Below, piece by piece: positions 50,301 to 56,804 of a stretch of DNA of 56,804 bases. The notes beneath the pieces are model-generated. The model did no database searches and was not told the DNA's origin. It saw only the letters and a program-made list of their open reading frames with translations. Location of the stretch: positions 1 through 56,804 of the forward strand of contig NZ_JAAFYZ010000046.1 of assembly GCF_018274385.1 (NCBI RefSeq), read 5' to 3'. This stretch comes from Catenulispora pinistramenti (lineage in GTDB: Bacteria > Actinomycetota > Actinomycetes > Streptomycetales > Catenulisporaceae). How positions within the stretch are numbered: position 1 is the stretch's first letter; each line of letters begins with the position of its first letter. Made by a program: the position numbers and the translations under genes.

Positions 50301-52010
50301 CTACGCCAGCGGGTGCAAGGGGATGTCGATGTAGGACTCGGCGCCCTTCGGGGACGTGATCTCGACGACCGTGGGCTTGGCCTCGGTGCCGCCGTTGGCG
50401 TCGGCGAAGAACGGGTCGTGGGTGTCGATGACCAGCTGGAGTTGGCGGCCCTTGGCCAGGACGTAGTGCGCGGGCTGCAGGGGGAAGGTCGCGGTGTGGG
50501 CTTCGCCGGCCTTGCCGCCGGCGAGTGTGTAGGGCGCGTTGGTGATGATGTACGCGTTGCCGTTGGCCGGGTTGCAGTCCAGGAGGTAGGCCACGATGGT
50601 GGCCTCGGTGCGGCCGGCGGCGGGCTTGACCGTCACCCGCAGTTCCAGGTCGCCCTGGACCCGCATCGGCTGCTCAAGGGGCGCGGAGGTCCAGACCACC
50701 GCGCGGGCCCGGTCCTCGTTCGGGGTCTTGTAGACCTTCGGCAGCCCCATACGCTCGGCCATGCCGGTCTGCACCAGCTTCGGTGCGACGACGACTTCGG
50801 TTTCGGCACCGGTCGCCCGCAGCGCGCGGGTCCACCCCGGCTGCGCTTTGCCCTGCGCCATCGTCGCGTCGGTCTCCCCCGGCTGGACGGGGCCCAAGTG
50901 GAACCGCTGCTTGGGCAGGGCGTAGTCCTCCCAGCTGTCGTGACGTACCTCGGACAGCAGGTTGTGCATGTACTCCGAGCGCACGCCGAGCTGCGGTGCC
51001 TCGCCCCCGCCGCCGGCGTTGCCGCCCAGGTAGTGGTCCAGCCAGCGGTAGGCCGTCTCGGTCGGCTTGGCGATCAGGCCGAGCAGGCCGGGCCCTTCGC
51101 CGTTGCCGTGGTCGCCGATCTGGATCAGCAGCGATTTCGGGGTCTGCAGCCGGGTGAAGAAGTCGACGACCGCCGGCACCGAGAAGATGGTCTCGTGCCA
51201 GTAGGTGCCCATCAGGACCGGCGTCTGGTACTCGTAGTACGCCGACAGGTACTCCTTCGGCGAGCGGATCCGGGCGAACTCGCGGACGTCGTCGTCGATG
51301 ACATTGTTGCGGATCTTCTCGATGACCTCCCGGAACTCCTTGGAACAGCGGTCCTCGCCGAACAGGGTGACCAGCGCTTCGAAGGCCGCCAGGTGCCGGG
51401 TGTCGTTCTCGTACAGCGAGGCGAACAGGTCTCCCCAGGCGCTGGCGCCGGCCACCACCTTGACCCGCGCGTCGTGCGCGGCCAGCAGCAGGCTGGTCCC
51501 GGCTCCGTAGGAGGCGCCGAAACAGCCGATCCGATCCTGGTCGACGGCCTCGTGCCGGCTCACCCAGTCAAGGATCTCGCCGCCGTCGGACCAGTCCGTG
51601 GGCCCGGCCACCTGTATCTCGCCGTCGGAGTCGGCCAGGCCGCGCTGGCTGTAGGCGAGCACGGCGTACCCGCCGAGCGCCAGGCGCGGGAACATGCCGA
51701 GGTAGGCCTTGCGGCCGATCCCGACCAACGGCGCGGGCATCACGACCGTGGGGCAGCTCTGCCCCGGCGCCAGGTTCCGCGGGACGCTCAACGCCGCGTC
51801 GATCCGCGTCCCGTCCGCCATCGTGATCGGGGTCTCCTGGTACGCGGCGACCTCGGCGTACGTCTCGTAGGTGTCGGCGAGCCCCCACTGGTCCAGGCGG
51901 CCGATACGCCGCGGCGAGGGGTCGAGCAGCGCCTCGCGGATCGCGTCGAGTTGGTGGAGGCTGTCGTCGTCGAGGGCGAACGGGCTGGCTGCGTAGGTGT
52001 CGCCGGGCAT
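50301..52010 (-). CDS. CocE/NonD family hydrolase (PepX-like)
   Basis: 569 residues. The alpha/beta domain holds the nucleophile Ser167 in FGASYGAG and candidate Asp and His in QIGDHGNGEG. The C-terminal 180 residues form the PepX_C jelly roll (VVWTSAPLEQPMRVQGDLELRVTVKP...). Family members are X-Pro dipeptidyl peptidases, cocaine esterase and related acylases; no signal peptide is seen. The start at 52010 is chosen because upstream residues do not belong to the fold. Confidence 0.88.
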   Translation of the reverse strand: MPGDTYAASPFALDDDSLHQLDAIREALLDPSPRRIGRLDQWGLADTYETYAEVAAYQETPITMADGTRIDAALSVPRNLAPGQSCPTVVMPAPLVGIGRKAYLGMFPRLALGGYAVLAYSQRGLADSDGEIQVAGPTDWSDGGEILDWVSRHEAVDQDRIGCFGASYGAGTSLLLAAHDARVKVVAGASAWGDLFASLYENDTRHLAAFEALVTLFGEDRCSKEFREVIEKIRNNVIDDDVREFARIRSPKEYLSAYYEYQTPVLMGTYWHETIFSVPAVVDFFTRLQTPKSLLIQIGDHGNGEGPGLLGLIAKPTETAYRWLDHYLGGNAGGGGEAPQLGVRSEYMHNLLSEVRHDSWEDYALPKQRFHLGPVQPGETDATMAQGKAQPGWTRALRATGAETEVVVAPKLVQTGMAERMGLPKVYKTPNEDRARAVVWTSAPLEQPMRVQGDLELRVTVKPAAGRTEATIVAYLLDCNPANGNAYIITNAPYTLAGGKAGEAHTATFPLQPAHYVLAKGRQLQLVIDTHDPFFADANGGTEAKPTVVEITSPKGAESYIDIPLHPLA

Positions 52011-52142
52011 GGATGTACCCACTTTCCGTGAGGGGAGGATCCCGATCGGGAACGTCTCCACACTCCCACCGGAAAGCGGACAAAGACAGTCTTCTGATTC
52101 ACTCTCCGCTGTGCTATGACTACTTTTCGTGACAGTCGATCG

Positions 52143-52177
52143 GGCCTCGGCCCCGCCGCGATGGCGGGACCGAGGCC
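52143..52177 (-). terminator. Terminator of the FMN reductase gene
   Basis: 15-base arms (52143-52157 and 52163-52177, one G-U) with a five-base loop, 51 bases after the stop codon. The remaining gap to 52010 is the leader of the CocE-like gene. Confidence 0.8.
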
Positions 52178-52228
52178 GGTACCTCATCGATATCCGGACT
52201 CGATCCGGCTTGTCAGTGCCGGTGTGGC

Positions 52229-52792
52229 TCAGCCGCGGAGCGGCTTCAGCGCCCCGGCCCAGGCCTCGAGCTGGTCGAACAGGACCGTGGCGGGGTCGTC
52301 GTGCTGCGGGCCGGGGTTGAAGGTGGAGAAGTTCTCGAAGTCGGTGAACAGCGAGAAGGACAGCTGCTGACGGACCGTGGCGATCTGCAGTTCGCTGGCG
52401 ATCGCCCGCAGGTGCTCGATGGCCCGGGCGCCGCCGAGGGAGCCGTAGGAGACGAAGCCGGCCGCCTTGTTGTTCCACTCGGCGTGCAGGTAGTCGATCG
52501 CGTTCTTCAACACGCCGGAGGTGGAGTGGTTGTATTCGGGGCTGACGAATATGAACCCGTCGAACCCGGCGATGGTCGCGGCCCAGGCCTTGGTGTGCTC
52601 GCCCGCGTACTGGCCCATGGCCGGCGGCAGGGCCTCGTCCAGGTGCGGCAGCGGGTAGTCGGCCAGGTCCACCAGCTCGTACTTGGCGCCGGTGCGCGCC
52701 GCGGCCTTCGCCAGAACCCAGTCGGCCACCGCCTTGCCGTTGCGGCCGGGCCGGGTGCTGCCGAGGATGATCGCGATCTTCAAGTCGCTCAT
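52229..52792 (-). CDS. NADPH-dependent FMN reductase / NAD(P)H oxidoreductase
   Basis: 187 residues of flavodoxin fold: GSTRPGRNGKAVADW binds the FMN phosphate and SPEYNHSTSGVLKNAIDYL is the family signature. It reduces flavin or quinone-like electrophiles. It is divergent from a TetR gene, with a motif shared with the deazaflavin gene between them. Confidence 0.9.
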   Translation of the reverse strand: MSDLKIAIILGSTRPGRNGKAVADWVLAKAAARTGAKYELVDLADYPLPHLDEALPPAMGQYAGEHTKAWAATIAGFDGFIFVSPEYNHSTSGVLKNAIDYLHAEWNNKAAGFVSYGSLGGARAIEHLRAIASELQIATVRQQLSFSLFTDFENFSTFNPGPQHDDPATVLFDQLEAWAGALKPLRG

Positions 52793-52849
52793 GGGTGCTT
52801 CCGATCTGTGAAAGTGCTTGGCGCGGGCGGTGTTCGCCGCGCACGATGC

Positions 52850-52867
52850 TAAACGGACTTTACCCCG
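52850..52867. promoter_or_regulatory. Shared motif between FMN reductase and tetR
   Basis: TAAACGGACTTTACCCCG; its reverse complement with one change occurs at 53620-53637 upstream of the deazaflavin oxidoreductase. It probably is the operator of the adjacent TetR protein. Confidence 0.6.
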
Positions 52868-52896
52868 ATTAATCTTCCCGCCGGTAGGATGGCCCC

Positions 52897-53511
52897 ATGG
52901 AAAGACCCGCTCTGCCTCTGGGTTCACCTCCGACCGAGCGCGCCGACGCCGTGCGCAACCGCAAGCACCTGCTGGCCACGGCCCGGGAGATGCTGGCCGA
53001 GCAGTGCGGCGCGGACGGCCTGACCATGGACGGCCTCGCCGAGCGCGCCGGGCTCGGCAAGGGGACGGTCTTCCGCCGGTTCGGCACCCGCGCGGGGATC
53101 TTCCAGGCGCTCCTCGAAGACGACGAGCACGCCTTCCAGGAGCAGGTGCTGGCCGGACCCGCGCCGCTGGGCCCCGGCGCCGCCCCACTGGACCGCCTGA
53201 TCGCGTACGGCCGGGCCAGAGTCGCGTTCATGATCAGACACCGCGACATCGCCCGCGCCTCGCTCGACGGTCGGCAGCCGATTCCGGCCGGGACCGAGTC
53301 GCCGCTGTCCCGCACGCACATCCGCATGCTGTTGGGGCAGATGCGGCTCGACGGCGCCGACCTCGAGATGCTCGCCATCCAGCTCACCGCGGCTTTGGAC
53401 GGGCCCCCGCTGCTCTACTTGTCGGCCTCCGACTTCACCGAGCCCACCGGGATCGAGGAACGGATCGGCCAGGCGTGGCAGGACCTCCTGCGCCGCCTGT
53501 GCGGCACGTGA
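52897..53511 (+). CDS. TetR-family regulator
   Basis: 204 residues. The HTH is in LTMDGLAERAGLGKGTVFRRFGTRAGIF (about 42-69), the KGTVFRRF type of TetR often linked with FMN reductases. It is divergent from the reductase. Confidence 0.88.
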   Translation: MERPALPLGSPPTERADAVRNRKHLLATAREMLAEQCGADGLTMDGLAERAGLGKGTVFRRFGTRAGIFQALLEDDEHAFQEQVLAGPAPLGPGAAPLDRLIAYGRARVAFMIRHRDIARASLDGRQPIPAGTESPLSRTHIRMLLGQMRLDGADLEMLAIQLTAALDGPPLLYLSASDFTEPTGIEERIGQAWQDLLRRLCGT

Positions 53512-53619
53512 CCCTGCAAAACCGCCGACCGTCCCCGACCGTCCCCGACTATCCCCGACTGCCCCCTTCCCCCAGACGGGGGACCGATCCGCGCGTCCGC
53601 TGGCCTCGGGAATACGAAA

Positions 53620-53637
53620 CGGGGTAAGGTCCGTTTA
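53620..53637. promoter_or_regulatory. Second copy of the shared motif, upstream of the deazaflavin gene
   Basis: CGGGGTAAGGTCCGTTTA is the reverse complement of the 52850-52867 motif except for one base. It lies about 65 bases before the next start codon. Confidence 0.6.
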
Positions 53638-53703
53638 AGCCCGCAGTGCCGACCTGCCGCCCCCGCGGCAGCCCAGAGGATCTACGGATTGGATGGCCAG
53701 ACC

Positions 53704-54144
53704 ATGCCTCTCACCGGGGAGTACGAACCCAGCACCTTCGACTTCAGCCGCGACCAGGTAGACCTCTACGAACGCTCCGGAGGCACCGAGGGCACCGAGA
53801 ACCAGGGCAAGCCGGTGATCGTGCTGACCTCGGTGGGCGCCAAGTCCGGCAAGCTGCGCAAGACACCGCTGATGCGCATCGAGCACGACGGCCAATACGC
53901 CGTCGTCGCCTCACTCGGCGGCGCGCCCAAGCACCCCGTCTGGTACTACAACCTGGTCGCGAACCCGCACGTGGAACTCCAGGACGGCCCGGTCAAGAAG
54001 GACTACCAGGCCAAGGAGGTCCACGACGAGGAGTACGCGGCCTGGTTCGACCGCGCCGTCGCGGCCTGGCCCGACTACGCCGAATACCGGAAGAAGACCA
54101 CCAGGACGATGCCGATCTTCGTCCTGACGGCTATCGAGGCCTAA
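53704..54144 (+). CDS. F420-type deazaflavin-dependent oxidoreductase (nitroreductase, Ddn family)
   Basis: 146 residues from the ATG at 53704 ([11 protein letters not shown]), where family members usually start. [21 protein letters not shown] and [25 protein letters not shown] are the diagnostic parts that hold the F420 ring and phosphate. It reduces nitro compounds or quinones with F420H2. An in-frame TTG at 53689 with AGAGGA before it is an alternative start. Confidence 0.87.
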   Translation: MPLTGEYEPSTFDFSRDQVDLYERSGGTEGTENQGKPVIVLTSVGAKSGKLRKTPLMRIEHDGQYAVVASLGGAPKHPVWYYNLVANPHVELQDGPVKKDYQAKEVHDEEYAAWFDRAVAAWPDYAEYRKKTTRTMPIFVLTAIEA

Positions 54145-54197
54145 GACAGCGAGCGGCGAACCCCGCTCTGGGGAACGCGACGCCGCCGAACGACTCC

Positions 54198-54233
54198 GCA
54201 CACGCGTCGACCACCAGGCGTCGGCGCGTGTGC
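54198..54233. terminator. Hairpin between deazaflavin gene and convergent aldo/keto reductase
   Basis: GCACACGCG (54198-54206) pairs with 54225-54233, with an inner CGAC/GTCG pairing. Confidence 0.65.
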
Positions 54234-54325
54234 CGTCACCGGCGCCAAGCGCCCCATCCGGCGGCGAGGCCGGGCGAGCGTGCCGTGCGGCTGGCCGCAG
54301 GCGTCTTGGCGGAATCCGACGACTG

Positions 54326-55282
54326 CTACTCCATCTCCTGCTCCCACCAGCCGCGCGTGTCGACGTCTGCGGCATCGGCCAGCGCCTCCAGTTCCGCGAC
54401 CTCCGCGTCGGCGAGCTCGATGCCGCGAGCGCGGACCAACCCGTCGATGTGACCCGCCTTCGTGACCCCGATGATCGGGGTGGTCCCCTTGGCGATGGCC
54501 CAGGCGGTGGCGACATCGGCGGCGGACGCGCCTCGATCCGCGCCGATCGCCCCCATCCGGTCCGTCAGCGCCCCCAGTCGGTGCAGGATGCCGTTGTACA
54601 CGGCCGCCCGGCTGCTGCCCTCCGGCAACGGATTGGCCGGGTCGTACCTGCCGGTCAGCGCTCCTTGTTCAAGGACCATGTAGGAAAAGAACCGCACGTC
54701 GTGCTCGCGACAGTAGTCGAGGATGCCCGCGCGCTCAGAGCCCCGGTACAGGAGGCTGAAATGGTTCTGGACCGCCTCCACGCGCAAGCCGGCCTCGCCG
54801 AGGATCCGATCGGCAAGAGCGATCTGTTCCATGGTGTGGTTCGAGACGCCGACATGCTTGATTTTGCCGCTCTCCAGCAGCGGGATCAGAGGCGGCGTCC
54901 ACCGTGCCACGTCGGCGGGATTGTGGATCCAGAACAGATCCACATAGTCCGCGCCCAATCGCTCCAGACTCTGCTCCAGCATGTCCGCGACCGGATCGGC
55001 GCCGTCGCCCGCGAGCTGCGGGGTGAACTTCGTCGACAGCTGGTACTCGCTGCGGTCATAGCCCGCCAGCGCCTGCGCGAGGACCGTCTCCGAGCGGCCC
55101 ATGCCGTACGCCACGGCGGTGTCCCACAAGGTGAACCCGTTCGACTGCGCCTTCTCCACGACCTCTCTCAGACCGGACTGGCTCAACCGGCTCCCGAAGT
55201 AGCCGTCGCCCGGCTGACCGCTGTCTCCCCAGGCCCACGTGCCCAGCGCCACCGCCGGCACAGTCAGCGCGTTGCTCGTCAT
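54326..55282 (-). CDS. Aldo/keto reductase
   Basis: 318 residues. GTWAWGD at the start, the catalytic Asp/Tyr in WDTAVAYGMGRSE, Lys in STKF and His in FWIHNP form the AKR tetrad; GVSNHTMEQI and GVTKAGHIDG are NADPH-site parts. The substrate is unknown. It is divergent from the XRE/MmyB regulator. Confidence 0.9.
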   Translation of the reverse strand: MTSNALTVPAVALGTWAWGDSGQPGDGYFGSRLSQSGLREVVEKAQSNGFTLWDTAVAYGMGRSETVLAQALAGYDRSEYQLSTKFTPQLAGDGADPVADMLEQSLERLGADYVDLFWIHNPADVARWTPPLIPLLESGKIKHVGVSNHTMEQIALADRILGEAGLRVEAVQNHFSLLYRGSERAGILDYCREHDVRFFSYMVLEQGALTGRYDPANPLPEGSSRAAVYNGILHRLGALTDRMGAIGADRGASAADVATAWAIAKGTTPIIGVTKAGHIDGLVRARGIELADAEVAELEALADAADVDTRGWWEQEME

Positions 55283-55423
55283 GTCTCAACTCCGTTGCTC
55301 AGGATTCCGGGTCGGAACGTTCGGTCCCAGGAGACCGCGATCGCCGCCGCCGGAGAAGGTCGCGTCTATAGGGGCATAACCTCAACCCCCCTCGCGCCAT
55401 GACCAGCGGCTACCCTGAACGAC

Positions 55424-56320
55424 ATGGAGCAACAGCCCGGAAACCGCGGCGAAATCCGGGACTTCCTCGCCAGCCGACGCGCCAGAATCACCCCGGCGCA
55501 GGCCGGACTGCCGACCAGCACCCGCCGCCGGGTCGCCGGGCTGCGGCGCGAGGAGGTCGCCGTCCTCGCCGGCGTGAGCACGGAGTGGTACACGCGGCTG
55601 GAGAAGGGCCACATCGGCGGCGTGTCCGAAGTCGTCCTCGACGCGGTCGCCCGCGCCCTGCGACTGGACGACGACGAACGCACCTACCTGTTCGACCTGG
55701 CCCGGTCATCGCGGCACGGCAGCCGCACGCCGACGCGCCGCAAGGACGTCGAGGTCCCGCCCCGGGTCCAGTGGATGCTCGACTCCATGACGATGTCCTC
55801 GGCGTTCGTCCGCAACGGCCGCACGGACATCGTGGCCGGCAACCCGCTGGCCCGGGCCCTGTTCTCGCCGATGTTCGACAGCGTCACCGTCGACAAGCGC
55901 GGCCGCCCGAACCTCGCCCGCTATATCTTCCTCGATCCCGGCGCCCATGACTTCTTCATCGACTGGGACGCCGCCGGCGCCGCCACCGCCGCACTGCTGC
56001 GTGCCGAGGCCGGGCGTGAGCCCCACGACCGGGCACTGCGCGAACTCGTCGGCGAGCTGTCCACCCTCAGCCCCGAGTTTCGCAGCCGCTGGGCCGCGCA
56101 CGACGTCCTGATGCGCCACGACGGCGTCAAACGGCTCCAGCACCCCGAGGTCGGCCGCCTGGAACTGGCCTTCCAGTCCCTCGACCTGCACCTGTCGGAC
56201 CGAGCCGGGCACGACCTGATCATCTACACCGCCGAACCCGGCACCGCGTCCGAGGACCGGCTCAAACTCCTCGCCATCTGGGCCGCCACGCAATCTCGGG
56301 CCGAGCAGCCCGGGCTTTAG
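55424..56320 (+). CDS. XRE helix-turn-helix regulator with MmyB-like domain
   Basis: 298 residues. The HTH is RREEVAVLAGVSTEWYTRLEKGHIGGVSEVVLDAVARAL (about 42-80). The rest is the MmyB-like ligand-binding domain (WMLDSMTMSSAFVRNGRTDIVAGNPLARALF...). Such proteins often repress a divergent oxidoreductase and sense its fatty-acid-like ligand or substrate, which fits the aldo/keto reductase next door (inference). Confidence 0.9.
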   Translation: MEQQPGNRGEIRDFLASRRARITPAQAGLPTSTRRRVAGLRREEVAVLAGVSTEWYTRLEKGHIGGVSEVVLDAVARALRLDDDERTYLFDLARSSRHGSRTPTRRKDVEVPPRVQWMLDSMTMSSAFVRNGRTDIVAGNPLARALFSPMFDSVTVDKRGRPNLARYIFLDPGAHDFFIDWDAAGAATAALLRAEAGREPHDRALRELVGELSTLSPEFRSRWAAHDVLMRHDGVKRLQHPEVGRLELAFQSLDLHLSDRAGHDLIIYTAEPGTASEDRLKLLAIWAATQSRAEQPGL

Positions 56321-56417
56321 AGCACGGCATCGGCCCGTTCCCGCCGCACTGCCTTGACTGTGGAAGCTACTCCCCCGATCCGGGTGGTCCAAGGACGTAG
56401 CCGGGCCGGGTACTACC

Positions 56418-56804
56418 TCACGGAGTGCGGCGGAACCTCGCGTAACCGACCGTCGTGGCGGCCAGCGCCACCGGCCAGGCCAGCGCGGCCAAGTAACTCC
56501 CGAGGCACAGCCAGGCCCAACCGGTCATCTCAGCCCCCGCGAACGGATTGACCTTCGCCCAATTGGCCACCGAAGCGATGCACAAGAAAGTCAGGGCGCA
56601 GACCCCGGCCGCACTCGACCCCACCACCACCCGCCTCGACAGCCGCCGCCCGGGAGCCAGCGGGCTCCACCGCGGGATCCGGTCCGCACCCGGCCGGATC
56701 AGGACGAACGTCAACAACGCGGCACCTGCCTGAACCACGGACAACGACACCACATAGCCGGTCCCGCTGCCAGGAAGTCCCTGCACCTGCCGCCAGTGCT
56801 CAGG
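56418..56804 (-). CDS. Membrane protein, N-terminal part cut by window end
   Basis: The frame is open to the right edge (PEHWRQ before VQGLPG), so the start lies beyond the window. Three hydrophobic segments are visible (VVSLSVVQAGAALLTFVLI, VVVGSSAAGVCALTFLCIA, WAWLCLGSYLAALAWPVAL) with a cytosolic Arg-rich tail. No family is recognised. Confidence 0.65.
   Translation of the reverse strand, partial: PEHWRQVQGLPGSGTGYVVSLSVVQAGAALLTFVLIRPGADRIPRWSPLAPGRRLSRRVVVGSSAAGVCALTFLCIASVANWAKVNPFAGAEMTGWAWLCLGSYLAALAWPVALAATTVGYARFRRTP

Noticed and set aside
49989..52031. A 680-codon open frame on the plus strand opposite the CocE-like hydrolase
   Set aside because: It is antisense to a well-conserved enzyme, is low in complexity (Val/Gly/Arg/Asp-rich) and matches no family; long antisense frames are common at this GC content.
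1..56804. CRISPR arrays, rRNA and tRNA genes
   Set aside because: No spaced direct repeats of CRISPR type and no rRNA or complete tRNA sequence were seen; the tandem repeats present have no unique spacers.

Overview
The window is high-GC DNA with strong G/C bias at third codon positions, Streptomyces-like -10/-35 spacing, TetR/PadR/WhiB-type regulators, Tat and Sec secreted enzymes, an F420-type deazaflavin oxidoreductase and IS1182-type transposase sequence. This points to a filamentous actinomycete, perhaps near Catenulispora/Actinospica or Streptomycetaceae (inference only; no rRNA or other marker gene is present).

Region 1 (1-3463) starts inside the 5' end of an IS1182-family transposase, followed by decayed sequence and a Tat-secreted flavin amine oxidase. 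That gene is bracketed by two near-identical palindromic repeats. An Imm32-like protein and a small membrane protein follow.

Region 2 (3535-16830) is a stress/dormancy island: two universal stress proteins, HtpX and LemA, a three-BON-domain protein, a GSP17M-type membrane protein, two P-type ATPases (a type II cation pump and an MgtA-like pump), a band-7 protein, a DoxX-like protein and Hsp20. Candidate DevR/DosR-like boxes lie upstream of several of these genes. A broken WhiB gene and a stump of a DevS-like histidine kinase lie in the same island, so part of the original control circuit appears to have decayed.

Region 3 (16880-33016) is a catabolic cluster for an unknown, probably aromatic or heterocyclic compound. 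It holds two amidohydrolases, two SDRs, two SnoaL-like proteins, a benzaldehyde-dehydrogenase-like ALDH, an alpha/beta hydrolase, a VOC enzyme, a maleate isomerase, an aryl-AMP/CoA ligase and a GMC oxidoreductase, with two similar TetR regulators. A palindromic operator family (half-site GCGTCGAA) recurs at five intergenic positions and ties the divergent operons into one regulon.

Region 4 (33061-44890) has a PadR regulator divergent from a carotenoid-cleavage-type oxygenase across a mirrored operator pair. It continues with a membrane protein, a STAND-like ATPase regulator, an Asp-nucleophile alpha/beta hydrolase, an FAD oxidoreductase, a large secreted protein paired with a sedolisin (S53) peptidase, and a secreted HNH-motif protein.

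Region 5 (45090-46801) is a noncoding long inverted repeat about 1.7 kb long. Each arm carries a further nested hairpin, and the two outer ends are the same sequence. It is the most unusual object in the window.

Region 6 (46822-56804) holds a secreted lipase divergent from a TetR gene, a cyclopropane-fatty-acid synthase, a CocE/PepX-type hydrolase, an FMN reductase divergent from a TetR gene, a deazaflavin oxidoreductase sharing that TetR gene's upstream motif, an aldo/keto reductase divergent from an XRE/MmyB regulator, and a membrane protein cut by the window end.
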